Shown here piece after piece: positions 9,039 through 17,705 of a DNA stretch of 64,000 bases. How positions within the stretch are numbered: position 1 is the stretch's first letter; the number at the start of each line of letters is the position of its first letter. The translations under genes and the position numbers were made by a program. This stretch comes from Streptomyces bicolor (GTDB taxonomy: Bacteria; Actinomycetota; Actinomycetes; Streptomycetales; Streptomycetaceae): the NCBI RefSeq assembly GCF_000719285.1, contig NZ_JOFS01000014.1, forward strand, positions 1-64,000. The letters run 5' to 3'. The notes beneath the pieces are model-generated. The model was given only the letters and a program-made list of their open reading frames with translations. It did not search any database and was not told the DNA's origin.

Positions 9039-10190
9039 ATGGGTGAGGACAGACGGCTCGCGGCCGTGGTGGCGCTGGCGCAGGGGATGGCGGCGGCGCA
9101 CACCCCGCGTGAGTCCTGGCGGGCGGCGGCGCTCGGGGCGTGTCGGGCGTTGGCCGGGAGCTTTGCCGCGCTGTCGGTGTGGGAGCGGGAGCTCGGGCGG
9201 TTGCGGGTGCTCGTCAACGTGGGGGACCGGGCACGGGGGGAGGAGGAGTTTCCGGGCGACGAGGCCTATCCCGTGCATCAGTTTCCGGAGATCACCGAGT
9301 TCCTGCACGAGCGGTGGGCGTCCGGTGGTGAGCCCAACGCCTGGGTGGAGACCGCCGACGGTCCCGCCACGGGGCACCCCGGGTACTGCCATCAGCGGGT
9401 CGCCGCTCTACGGCGACGTGGGCGGGGGTGCTGTGTCGTCGCGCCGATCGTGCTGAACGGTCGGGCCTGGGGGGAGCTGTATGTCGCCCGATCCGCCGGT
9501 GCGCCCGTCTTCGACCGGGGCGACGCCGACTTCGCGACCGTGCTGGCGTCCGTCGTGGCCGCCGGGATGGCGCAGAGCGAGCGGCTGGAGGAGGCGCGGC
9601 GGCTGGCGTTCACCGACGCGCTGACCGGGCTCGCCAATCGGCGTGCGGTGGATGTGCGGTTGGAGGAGGCCATCGAGCGGCACCGTGATCACGGCGTCGT
9701 CGTCAGCCTCGTCGTGTGTGACCTCAATGGGCTCAAGCGGGTCAACGACACGCTGGGGCACGCCGTCGGTGACCGGCTGCTGGAGAGGTTCGGGTCGGTG
9801 TTGTCGCTGTGCGGGGCGATGCTGCCCGGTGCGCTCGCCGCGCGGCTCGGCGGGGACGAGTTCTGCCTGCTCGCCGTGGGGTCGCCGGTCGACGAGGTGG
9901 TGAAGGCCGCCGACGAACTGTGCCGTCGGGCAGCTGAGTTGGAGCTCGGCGAGGGGGTCGCGTGCGGGGTGGCGTCGACCGACGACGCCGTCGGGCCCGT
10001 TCGGTCCGCCCGGCGGTTGTTCCGGCTGGCCGATGCGGCGCAGTACCAGGCGAAGGCCGTGCGGGCGGACCGGGCCGTTGTGGCGGGGCGGGAGGGCCCG
10101 GACGATCCGGTGCTGCGGCTCGCCGACGCGGAGCCGTCCGGGGAGGAGGGGGTCGTGGAGCGGCGGCGGTTCCGGGGGCGTGTGCCGTGA
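9039..10190 (+). CDS. GAF-GGDEF protein, probable diguanylate cyclase
   Basis: A 383-residue cytoplasmic protein with an N-terminal GAF-like sensor domain (about residues 15-180) and a C-terminal GGDEF domain (about 190-350). The active-site motif RLGGDEFCLLA is intact and is preceded by the DLNGLKRVNDTLGH substrate loop, so synthesis of cyclic di-GMP is likely. The inhibitory RxxD site expected just upstream of GGDEF is replaced by LPGA. In Streptomyces this second messenger controls development through BldD. ATG 9039 is chosen over GTG 9036 because TAGCCT lies six nt upstream, a leaderless arrangement. Confidence 0.88.
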   Translation: MGEDRRLAAVVALAQGMAAAHTPRESWRAAALGACRALAGSFAALSVWERELGRLRVLVNVGDRARGEEEFPGDEAYPVHQFPEITEFLHERWASGGEPNAWVETADGPATGHPGYCHQRVAALRRRGRGCCVVAPIVLNGRAWGELYVARSAGAPVFDRGDADFATVLASVVAAGMAQSERLEEARRLAFTDALTGLANRRAVDVRLEEAIERHRDHGVVVSLVVCDLNGLKRVNDTLGHAVGDRLLERFGSVLSLCGAMLPGALAARLGGDEFCLLAVGSPVDEVVKAADELCRRAAELELGEGVACGVASTDDAVGPVRSARRLFRLADAAQYQAKAVRADRAVVAGREGPDDPVLRLADAEPSGEEGVVERRRFRGRVP

Positions 10191-10319
10191 GGCGGCCGGC
10201 ACCCGGAGCGGGCCTTGGCTTTCCTCGTCCTCGGCCTCGTCGTCCCTGTCCGGCGTGGTAAGGGGTGTACCCCCCACCCACTAGTGACATCTTCGTCTTC
10301 ACTGCGTACGCTCCTGAAT

Positions 10320-11864
10320 ATGGATATGCACACTGTGGTGGTGGGGACCTCCGGGGTCACCGCGTCCGACGTGCTCGCCGTGGCGCGGGGCGGGGCGCGG
10401 GTCGAGTTGTCGGTGGAGGCTGTCGCGGCACTGGGCGCGGCTCGCGAGATCGTGGACGCGCTGGCGGCCAAGCCCGACCCCGTGTACGGCGTCTCCACCG
10501 GGTTCGGCGCCCTGGCGACCCGGCACATCAGCCAGGAACTGCGGGCACAGCTGCAGCGCAACATCGTCCGGTCGCACGCCGCGGGGATGGGGCCGCGCGT
10601 GGAGCGGGAGGTCGTACGGGCCCTGATGTTCCTGCGCCTGAAGACGGTCTGCTCCGGGCACACGGGCGTGCGGCCGGAGGTCGCGCAGACCATGGCCGAC
10701 CTTCTCAACGCCGGTATCACCCCCGTCGTCCACGAGTACGGCTCTCTCGGCTGCTCCGGCGACCTCGCTCCCCTCTCGCACTGCGCCCTCGCGCTCATGG
10801 GGGAGGGCGACGCCGAGGGGCCCGACGGGGTCGTGCGGCCCGCCGGTGAACTGCTCGCCGCGCACGGCATCGCGGCCGTCGAACTGCGCGAGAAGGAGGG
10901 CCTCGCCCTCCTCAACGGCACCGACGGCATGCTCGGGATGCTCGTCATGGCCCTCGCCGACCTCGACATGCTCTACAAGTCCGCCGACGTCACCGCGGCC
11001 CTCAGCCTCGAGGCCCTGCTCGGGACGGACAAGGTCCTCGCGCCCGAGCTGCACGCCATCCGGCCGCACCCGGGGCAGGGTGCCTCCGCCGCCAACATGC
11101 TGGCCGTGCTGAAGGGTTCGGGGCTGACCGGGCACCACCAGGACGACGCGCCCCGGGTGCAGGATGCCTACTCCGTGCGCTGTGCCCCTCAGGTCGCCGG
11201 TGCCGGGCGGGACACCATGGCGCACGCGCGGCTGGTCGCCGAGCGGGAGCTCGCCTCGGCCGTCGACAATCCCGTCGTACTGCCCGACGGGCGCGTCGAG
11301 TCCAACGGCAACTTCCATGGCGCGCCCGTCGCCTACGTCCTCGACTTCCTCGCCATCGCCGCCGCCGACCTCGCCTCCATCGCCGAGCGCCGCACCGACC
11401 GGCTGCTCGACAAGAACCGCAGCCACGGGCTGCCGCCGTTCCTGGCCGACGACGCGGGTGTCGACTCGGGGCTGATGATCGCCCAGTACACCCAGGCCGC
11501 CCTGGTGAGCGAGATGAAGCGGCTGGCCGTTCCCGCGTCCGCCGACTCGATTCCGTCCTCCGCCATGCAGGAGGACCACGTCTCCATGGGCTGGTCCGCC
11601 GCGCGCAAGCTCCGTACGGCGATCGACAACCTCACCCGGGTGCTCGCCGTCGAGCTGTACGCCGCCACCCGCGCCATCGAACTGCGCGAGGGACTCGCCC
11701 CGGCACCGGCCTCGCAGGCGGTCATCGACGCCGTACGGTCCGCCGGAGTCCAGGGCCCCGGCCCCGACCGGTTCCTGGCCCCCGACCTCGCCGCGGCCGA
11801 CGCGTTCGTGCGCGGCGGGGAGTTGGTGGCGGCGGCGGAGAAGGTCACCGGGCCGCTCCAGTGA
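10320..11864 (+). CDS. hutH: Histidine ammonia-lyase
   Basis: A 514-residue enzyme converting L-histidine to trans-urocanate plus ammonia, the first step of histidine use. The sequence beginning MDMHTVVVGTSG and its length match the S. griseus enzyme as I recall it. The tripeptide that cyclises to the MIO electrophile is Cys145-Ser146-Gly147 (GSLGCSGDLAPL) rather than the usual Ala-Ser-Gly. Other family motifs are present (YGVSTGFGALA, QDAYSVRCAPQV, SSAMQEDHVSMGW). TACGCT lies seven nt before the ATG, suggesting a leaderless mRNA. Confidence 0.96.
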   Translation: MDMHTVVVGTSGVTASDVLAVARGGARVELSVEAVAALGAAREIVDALAAKPDPVYGVSTGFGALATRHISQELRAQLQRNIVRSHAAGMGPRVEREVVRALMFLRLKTVCSGHTGVRPEVAQTMADLLNAGITPVVHEYGSLGCSGDLAPLSHCALALMGEGDAEGPDGVVRPAGELLAAHGIAAVELREKEGLALLNGTDGMLGMLVMALADLDMLYKSADVTAALSLEALLGTDKVLAPELHAIRPHPGQGASAANMLAVLKGSGLTGHHQDDAPRVQDAYSVRCAPQVAGAGRDTMAHARLVAERELASAVDNPVVLPDGRVESNGNFHGAPVAYVLDFLAIAAADLASIAERRTDRLLDKNRSHGLPPFLADDAGVDSGLMIAQYTQAALVSEMKRLAVPASADSIPSSAMQEDHVSMGWSAARKLRTAIDNLTRVLAVELYAATRAIELREGLAPAPASQAVIDAVRSAGVQGPGPDRFLAPDLAAADAFVRGGELVAAAEKVTGPLQ

Positions 11865-11894
11865 CGCCCGTGTCGCCTCGGTGACATGGAAGGA

Positions 11895-11944
11895 GGCCCC
11901 GTCCGCCGTACGAGCGGTTCGCGTCGTACGGCGGACAGGGCCCC
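11895..11944. terminator. Bidirectional hairpin between convergent genes
   Basis: Arms GGCCCCGTCCGCCGTACGA (11895-11913) and 11924-11944 pair with one bulged A around a ten-nt loop. It lies between hutH and the convergent lipoprotein gene. Confidence 0.8.
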
Positions 11945-11953
11945 GGCGGTTCG

Positions 11954-12706
11954 TTACTTCAGCTTGGCGCCCTGGGCGTCGACCACCGCGGCCGGGACCG
12001 TGTAGGCCTTACCCGTCATCAACGCGCCGATGTTCATCGTGTAGTACGTCGCGACGGTGTTCCCGTGGCGCACGACCTCGGCGTGGGCCTGACCGGTCTC
12101 CCCGTCCTCCAGGTCCGAGGTCAGCGCGAACGCCACCGACTCGTCGCCGGCGCCCGAGCCCTTCTCGGCGGCGACCTCGGTGAACTTGCCGTCGTCGCTC
12201 TTCTCGTCGGCGGTGAAGCCGCCCGCGCAGTTCTCCACCGCGTCGGAGACGGACTTGAACGCCTTCTCGGCGCCGTCGCCGTCGTAGGACGAGAGCCCCA
12301 CGACGGTGACGTCGACGCTCAACGATTCGTTGAACGCGTCCTCGAACTCCCCCTCGGACAAGTCCTCAATGGACTTGGAGGCGGTGTCGGTGGGCTTCTT
12401 CTCCTGCGTGGCCACCGTCTTCGCCTCGGCGGCCGCGTCGGCCGGGGCGTCGCCGGTGATGACCTGGACGAGCGGCTTGCACTTCTCGTCCACGGTGTTG
12501 GGGGTCTGGATCTTCATGGCCTCGGCCGTCGAGACCTTGTACCCGTCGACATCGCCCTCGGCGATGAGGGCCTTCTTCAACTCCGCGGAGCTGAGCGCCT
12601 TCGCGTCAGCACCGCCGGACTCCCCGCCGCAACCCGTGACAAGGGCGAGCGACAGCGCGCTCACGACAACCGTGGCGGCTGCACGCACGCCCGATGATCT
12701 CTTCAT
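11954..12706 (-). CDS. Secreted lipoprotein, function unknown
   Basis: A 250-residue protein with a type II signal peptide: basic start MKRSSG, hydrophobic core and lipobox LVTGC (Cys at about residue 26). The mature part is acidic and Lys/Ala-rich with two further cysteines (DEKCKPL and ENCAGGF) that could form a disulfide. It looks like a surface sensor-type lipoprotein, but no family is recognised. It is convergent with hutH and lies downstream of the LAxTG gene on the same strand, 42 nt away. Confidence 0.8.
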   Translation of the reverse strand: MKRSSGVRAAATVVVSALSLALVTGCGGESGGADAKALSSAELKKALIAEGDVDGYKVSTAEAMKIQTPNTVDEKCKPLVQVITGDAPADAAAEAKTVATQEKKPTDTASKSIEDLSEGEFEDAFNESLSVDVTVVGLSSYDGDGAEKAFKSVSDAVENCAGGFTADEKSDDGKFTEVAAEKGSGAGDESVAFALTSDLEDGETGQAHAEVVRHGNTVATYYTMNIGALMTGKAYTVPAAVVDAQGAKLK

Positions 12707-12748
12707 GCGCGGACTATGAAGCCCGGGTCAAGAGGGCGTCAAGTGATT

Positions 12749-13087
12749 TCAGAACCCGAGACGTTCCCGCCGTACCGAATAGGCGACGAAGCCCGCGCCC
12801 AGCGCCAGGCAGACGGTCCCGCCGACGATGTACGGCGTGGTGTCGAAGCTTCCGGTGTCGGCGAGCCGGGTGCCGTCGCCGGTGGTGTCGTCGGAGCTCG
12901 CGGAAGCGGCCCGCGCCTGCTGGGTGGTCTGTGCCGAGGGGGCCGCCGAAGGCTCCGTTCTCGCCGGCTCGTCGCCCGTCGCGTTCGCGGAGGGAACGAA
13001 CCACAGGGCGCCCAGCAGGGCCCCCGCGGCGGTGGCGGTCAGCAGCGATCGGCGTGCGGTGGACGACGATCGGTGAGCGGCGGACAC
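12749..13087 (-). CDS. Small LAxTG sortase-anchored surface protein
   Basis: A 112-residue protein built as a sortase substrate. It has an N-terminal signal peptide (cleavage after about residue 36, SANA), a short Ser/Ala/Thr-rich low-complexity region, the sorting motif LADTG, a hydrophobic helix and a positively charged tail SVRRERLGF. LAxTG is the motif class used by class E sortases of Streptomyces, which also anchor long chaplins. The protein lacks any recognisable domain between signal and motif. The start is GTG 13087 with AGGGGAT upstream. Confidence 0.75.
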   Translation of the reverse strand: MSAAHRSSSTARRSLLTATAAGALLGALWFVPSANATGDEPARTEPSAAPSAQTTQQARAASASSDDTTGDGTRLADTGSFDTTPYIVGGTVCLALGAGFVAYSVRRERLGF

Positions 13088-13196
13088 GGAATATCGATCC
13101 CCTTGTGGTGCTGGCGAATTGGCCGTGTGGGGCGATGTTAGTGAAAGTCGCGGGTCACGGGAAAGTCACGGGGGAAATGAGCCGTACGCTCCGGGC

Positions 13197-13550
13197 ATGA
13201 GCAATCCAGAAACATCACGGTTTGTCCGGCTTCGCGTTGAAGTCGTCCTGGAGGTGGACGACGAGGACGCCCTGACCAAGGCCGCGCTGCGGCGCATCGC
13301 CGGCGACAGCACCATGCCGGCCGACGAACGGGCCCATGCCGAGGGGAGTGTGACGGAAGACACCGCGGAGGCCCTCGCCTATCTCGTTGATCCATTCGAC
13401 CTGGTCAGCGAGGTACCCGGGATCGAGCTCGCGCAGGCCTCCTGGTCCAGCGAACGCATCGAGCACGATCCGGATTCGCCCGAGTGGGACTTCGACGACG
13501 ATGATGTCGACGAGGACTTCGACGACGAAGCGCCGAACAGGGTCGGCTGA
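13197..13550 (+). CDS. Small acidic protein, function unknown
   Basis: A 117-residue protein starting MSNPETSRFVRLRVEVVLEV. It has an alpha/beta-looking N-terminal part and a strongly acidic C-terminus (EWDFDDDDVDEDFDDE). No catalytic motif is visible. The ATG at 13197 has TACGCT six nt upstream and no ribosome site, so it is probably leaderless; longer in-frame starts from 13119 give an N-terminus of non-coding appearance. A terminator follows directly. Confidence 0.72.
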   Translation: MSNPETSRFVRLRVEVVLEVDDEDALTKAALRRIAGDSTMPADERAHAEGSVTEDTAEALAYLVDPFDLVSEVPGIELAQASWSSERIEHDPDSPEWDFDDDDVDEDFDDEAPNRVG

Positions 13551-13570
13551 GGCGTCTTGGGGAAAACGTG

Positions 13571-13602
13571 ACCCCGGACGGCAACCGCCGTCCGGGGTTT
13601 CG
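13571..13602 (+). terminator. Hairpin terminator
   Basis: CCCCGGACGG (13572-13581) pairs perfectly with 13588-13597 and is followed by TTT. It lies just after the acidic protein gene. Confidence 0.85.
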
Positions 13603-13775
13603 TCGTCTCATGGTGCGCACTGGCCGACACCCGCACCATCCGTCACGGCGTATGTGACGTGGTGCGCCCCACACATACCAGGTATGTGGAACGGGATGAA
13701 CCGGTCGTAGCGTTGAAGATTCTTGACGGGGACTCTCGGGGTTTTTGGGATTCGGGAACTATGGAGAAGCGTGTG

Positions 13776-15026
13776 ATGACGAACAGTAAGCGGCGCAAGG
13801 GCCTCGCGGTCGTGTCCGCACTGCTCGGCGGTGTCCTGGTGCTCTCCGCCTGCTCCGGCGGCGGCGACAACGCCTCCGGAAGCGGCGACGGCGACACCTC
13901 GCAGGCCAAGGTCGACGAGGCGGCCGCCAAGAAGACCTCCGAGGCCCAGATCAAGATCACGCCCGAGGACGGCACCGACAACGCCTCCATCAACAACTCC
14001 GCCGCCGTCACCGTGAGCAAGGGCACGCTCACCGAGGTGACGATGACGACCGCCGAGGGCGCGGCCGTCGAGGGCGAGATATCCGCCGACAAGACCAGCT
14101 GGAAGCCCAGCGCCCAGCTCGAGCGCTCCACGACCTACAAGGTCACGGCGACCGCGAAGGACTCCAAGGGCCTGGAGGCCCACGAGAACGCCTCCTTCAC
14201 CACCGTCTCCCCGGACAACAGCTTCCTCGGCTACTTCACGCCGGAGGACGGCTCCACGGTCGGCGTCGGCATGCCCGTGTCGATCAACTTCGACAAGGCG
14301 ATCAGCAACAAGGCGGGCGTCCAGAAGGGCATCACCGTCTCCACGACCAGCGGCCAGGAAGTCGTCTGCCACTGGTTCAACGACCAGCGCATGGACTGCC
14401 GGCCCGACGAGTACTGGCAGGAGGGCTCGACCGTCACCCTGAAGATGGCGCTGGACGGCGTCGAGGGCGCCGACGGTGTCTACGGCGTCCAGGAGAAGAC
14501 GGTCACCTTCAAGATCGGCCGCAACCAGATCAGTTACGTCGATGCGAAGACCAAGCAGATGAAGGTCACGCAGGACGGCAAGACCGTCAAGACCATCCCG
14601 ATCTCGGCCGGCTCGCCGGAGAACAAGACCTACGAAGGCATCATGGTGATGTCCGAGAAGTTCAAGGAGACGCGCATGAACGGCGCGACCGTGGGCTTCA
14701 CGGACGACGACGGCAAGGGTGAATACGACATCAAGGACGTGCCGCACGCCATCCGCCTGTCGACCTCCGGCACGTTCATCCACGGCAACTACTGGGGCAG
14801 CGACTCCATCTTCGGCAGCGTGAACACCAGCCACGGCTGCGTGGGCCTGAACGACACCAAGGGTGCCAACGACAAGGGCACGGCGGGCTACTGGTTCTAC
14901 AACAACTCGATCGTCGGTGACGTCGTGGTCGTCGAGAACACCGGCGACAAGACGATCGCGCCGGACAACGGCCTCAACGGCTGGAACATGGACTGGGCGC
15001 AGTGGAAGGCCGGTTCGGCCGTCTGA
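13776..15026 (+). CDS. Lipoprotein L,D-transpeptidase
   Basis: A 416-residue cell-wall enzyme making 3-3 peptidoglycan cross-links outside the membrane. It has a lipoprotein signal with lipobox LSAC (Cys about residue 23), two Ig-like domains (about 50-250) and a YkuD catalytic domain (about 255-380) containing IHGNYWG and SHGCVGLN with the catalytic Cys355. The architecture resembles mycobacterial LdtMt2. The preferred start is ATG 13776 with GGAG nine nt upstream; ATG 13761 would add five residues. Confidence 0.92.
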   Translation: MTNSKRRKGLAVVSALLGGVLVLSACSGGGDNASGSGDGDTSQAKVDEAAAKKTSEAQIKITPEDGTDNASINNSAAVTVSKGTLTEVTMTTAEGAAVEGEISADKTSWKPSAQLERSTTYKVTATAKDSKGLEAHENASFTTVSPDNSFLGYFTPEDGSTVGVGMPVSINFDKAISNKAGVQKGITVSTTSGQEVVCHWFNDQRMDCRPDEYWQEGSTVTLKMALDGVEGADGVYGVQEKTVTFKIGRNQISYVDAKTKQMKVTQDGKTVKTIPISAGSPENKTYEGIMVMSEKFKETRMNGATVGFTDDDGKGEYDIKDVPHAIRLSTSGTFIHGNYWGSDSIFGSVNTSHGCVGLNDTKGANDKGTAGYWFYNNSIVGDVVVVENTGDKTIAPDNGLNGWNMDWAQWKAGSAV

Positions 15027-15069
15027 CGGTCCTGGACGCTCAGCCGCCCGACAGCTCTCTCACAGATGA

Positions 15070-15105
15070 CCGATGCCGCCCCCAGGGGCGGCATCGGTGT
15101 TTCCT
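15070..15105 (+). terminator. Hairpin terminator after the L,D-transpeptidase
   Basis: CCGATGCCGCCCC (15070-15082) pairs with GGGGCGGCATCGG (15085-15097) around a tight loop, followed by TGTTT. Confidence 0.85.
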
Positions 15106-15183
15106 GGGACCGTCTCAGCCTTCTCATCCATCTCTTATTTCGGCCTTATCCAGTCATCACGCGCCGTCCCTAGCTTGCGGCGC

Positions 15184-16665
15184 ATGTTCTTCACCTACCT
15201 GAGGCGCGAGCTGCGCCGCCGCAGAAAGGCGGCCCTCGTCGTCGCCTCCGGACTCGCGCTGGGCATCGCGCTGGTCATCGTGGTCAACTCCGTGTCCTCC
15301 GGCATGAGCAAGGCGCAGGACAAGGTCCTGCAGTCCCTGTACGGCCTGGGCACGGACATGACCGTCACCAAGGCCGCCGAGCCCGCGGCGAGCAGCTCCG
15401 AGCGCCCGCGCTTCCAGTTCGACGCGCAGGAGGACGGCTCCGACGAGGAGCAGTCCAGCGACCGCGTCATGGTCCAGGGCTTCCAGACCCTGTCCGCCTC
15501 CACGGTGACCAAGGTCGGCTCGCAGAGCGGGGTCTCGGACGCCGTGGGCGGGCTGAGCCTGCAGGTCATCAAGGTCAGCGGGCAGTTCACACGGGGGCAG
15601 TTCCAGCAGGACCAGAGCAGCGGGGGCCAGCAGGGCGGTGGACCCGGGCAGCAGGGCACTGGCGGCAGCGGGCAGCCGCAGGGCGAAGTGCGCGGTGGCG
15701 GCGCCGACTTCGACGTCAACAACTACTCCGTCTACGGCACCGACGTCACCGAGCCGGCGCTCGGTCCACTGACGTCGTCGAAGATCACCAGCGGGCGTAC
15801 GTTCAAGACGACGGAGACGAATGCCGAGGTCGTCGTCGCCGACACCTCGTACGCCAAGGAGAAGAAGCTCAAGGTCGGCTCGACCGTCACCGTCAAGGGC
15901 ACCAAGTTCGAGGTGATCGGCATCGCCACGCCCGACAGCGGGGACGCGGCCGCCAACCTCTACATCCCGCTGAAGCAGGCGCAGACGCTCGCCGATGCGA
16001 AGGACAAGGTCACCACGATCTACGTCAAGGCGACCGACTCCCAGCGGATCGACTCCGTCAAGTCGACCATCCAGAAGAACATCTCCGGTACGACGGTGAC
16101 GACCTCCGCGGATCTCGCGGACACGGTGTCCGGCTCGCTGTCCACGGCGTCCTCGCTGGCGGCGAGTGTGGGCAAGTGGCTGTCGATCGCGGTGCTCGTG
16201 GCGGCCTTCCTGGTCGCCGGGCTGCTCACCTCCTCGGCTGTGTCCCGCCGCGTGCGGGAGTTCGGCACGCTCAAGGCGCTGGGGTGGAAGTCGGGGCGGG
16301 TGACCCGGCAGGTGGTCGGGGAGGCGGTCGTCAACGGGCTGCTGGGCGGTGCGCTGGGGATCGCGGTCGGGCTTGCGGGGGCGTATGTGGTCACGGCGAT
16401 CAGTCCGACGCTGCAGGCGCAGTTGGGGGGTGGCACCGGTGGCGGCGGTATGGGCGGCGGTCCGGGTGGTAGCGGCTTCGGCGGCGGTCCCGGGCGGCAG
16501 GCTTCGAGCACGACGCTGGACGTGGCGCTGACGGCGCCGGTCAGTCTGACGACGGTTGCGCTCGCGGTGGGGCTGGCGGTGACGGGTGGGCTGATCGCCG
16601 GTGCCTTCGGTGGCTGGCGGGCGTCACGGCTCCGTCCGGCGGATGCGCTGCGGCGCGTCGAGTAA
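15184..16665 (+). CDS. ABC transporter permease, MacB/FtsX type
   Basis: A 493-residue permease with an N-terminal transmembrane helix (about residues 14-36), a large extracytoplasmic MacB-like periplasmic-core domain, and three C-terminal helices typical of FtsX permeases (motif VREFGTLKALGWK between the first two). The extracytoplasmic domain contains a Gly/Gln-rich low-complexity insert at about 140-170, and the last loop has another Gly-rich run. It probably exports a peptide or lipoprotein, or acts mechanically. ATG 15184 has TAGCTT seven nt upstream, so it may be leaderless. Its ATPase partner is at 16828. Confidence 0.88.
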   Translation: MFFTYLRRELRRRRKAALVVASGLALGIALVIVVNSVSSGMSKAQDKVLQSLYGLGTDMTVTKAAEPAASSSERPRFQFDAQEDGSDEEQSSDRVMVQGFQTLSASTVTKVGSQSGVSDAVGGLSLQVIKVSGQFTRGQFQQDQSSGGQQGGGPGQQGTGGSGQPQGEVRGGGADFDVNNYSVYGTDVTEPALGPLTSSKITSGRTFKTTETNAEVVVADTSYAKEKKLKVGSTVTVKGTKFEVIGIATPDSGDAAANLYIPLKQAQTLADAKDKVTTIYVKATDSQRIDSVKSTIQKNISGTTVTTSADLADTVSGSLSTASSLAASVGKWLSIAVLVAAFLVAGLLTSSAVSRRVREFGTLKALGWKSGRVTRQVVGEAVVNGLLGGALGIAVGLAGAYVVTAISPTLQAQLGGGTGGGGMGGGPGGSGFGGGPGRQASSTTLDVALTAPVSLTTVALAVGLAVTGGLIAGAFGGWRASRLRPADALRRVE

Positions 16666-16724
16666 CCGACGTCGGCTGGCACGACTGCCCGCAGCCAGGC
16701 AGGCCATGGCAGCTGGCGGGACTG

Positions 16725-16791
16725 CAACGCCCTTTCAGAGGCGCGGGGAACTGCGCGACCAGCCCCCACGCACCCGCAGCCACAAACGATT
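16725..16791. repeat. Dispersed repeat, copy A
   Basis: The element begins CAACGCCCTTTCAGAGGCGC and continues GGGGAACTGCGCGACCAGCC. It is nearly identical to 61002-61070 (plus) and related to 56447-56523 (minus). Here it sits between the permease and ATPase genes of one transporter. Confidence 0.75.
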
Positions 16792-16827
16792 CACCCCCCG
16801 AAGAGCCTCTCCCAGGAGCAACCCACC

Positions 16828-17511
16828 ATGTACGAACTCAGAAGCGTCACCAAGCGCTACCCCCGAGGCAAGGACACCGTCCACGCCCTCGACGGCGTCG
16901 ACCTCACCATCGCCGACGGGGACCGTCTCGTCATCCAGGGCCCCACCGGCGGCGGCAAGTCCACCCTCCTCCAGATGCTCGGCGGCCTGGACCGGCCCAC
17001 CGAAGGTGAGGTCGTTCTCGACGGCACCGACCTGGCCAAGCTCTCCGAGACCCGGCTGACAAAGGTCCGCAGCGAGAACATCGGGTTCGTGTTCCAGTCG
17101 TTCAATCTCATCCCCACCCTCACCGCCCAGGAGAACGTCGAGACCGCCCTCGTCCCCCTCGGCGTCAAGACCAAGGAACGGCGCGAACGGGCCGCCGATG
17201 CGCTGAAGTCGGTCGGGCTCGGCGAGCGGCTCGGCCATCTTCCGTCCGAGATGTCCGGCGGCCAGCAGCAGCGCGTCGCCATCGCCCGCGCCCTGGTCAA
17301 GGAGCCGAAGGTACTGCTCGCCGACGAACCCACCGGAAACCTGGACGAGTCGATGCGCGACGAGATCATGGACGTACTCGAACGCATGTGGAAAGAGCTC
17401 GGGTTGACCTTCGTCATGGTCACCCACGACTCGGCGATCGCGAGCAAGGCCCCCCGGCTGGCGACGATCCGCAAGGGACGCATCAGTGTCAAGGAGAACG
17501 CTGGGGCGTAA
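16828..17511 (+). CDS. ABC transporter ATP-binding protein, MacB/LolD type
   Basis: A 227-residue ATPase with Walker A GPTGGGKST (about residues 36-44), Q-loop VFQSFNLIPTLTAQ, signature MSGGQQQRVAIARAL, Walker B VLLADEPTGNLD and the H-loop MVTHD. The LNLIPTLTAQENV pattern places it in the MacB/LolD/FtsE export group. It pairs with the permease gene upstream (162 nt away, separated by a dispersed repeat). The ATG is preceded by CAGGAGC. Confidence 0.92.
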   Translation: MYELRSVTKRYPRGKDTVHALDGVDLTIADGDRLVIQGPTGGGKSTLLQMLGGLDRPTEGEVVLDGTDLAKLSETRLTKVRSENIGFVFQSFNLIPTLTAQENVETALVPLGVKTKERRERAADALKSVGLGERLGHLPSEMSGGQQQRVAIARALVKEPKVLLADEPTGNLDESMRDEIMDVLERMWKELGLTFVMVTHDSAIASKAPRLATIRKGRISVKENAGA

Positions 17512-17705
17512 CTCGACGATTCTGTAACGGAGTTCACGCCGTCACGTAACAGCCGGCCGGCGTGCTTCTTGCCTCCCTCTCAACTATTGAGAGCCTGATC
17601 ACCCCTCGGCATACTGCGTATTCCGGGGGGTGACGAGCATGCGTACGGGATCTCCCCCGGCCGGGTGAACGGGTAATTCGCCCGGACCTTCTGCAAGGGG
17701 GAAAC

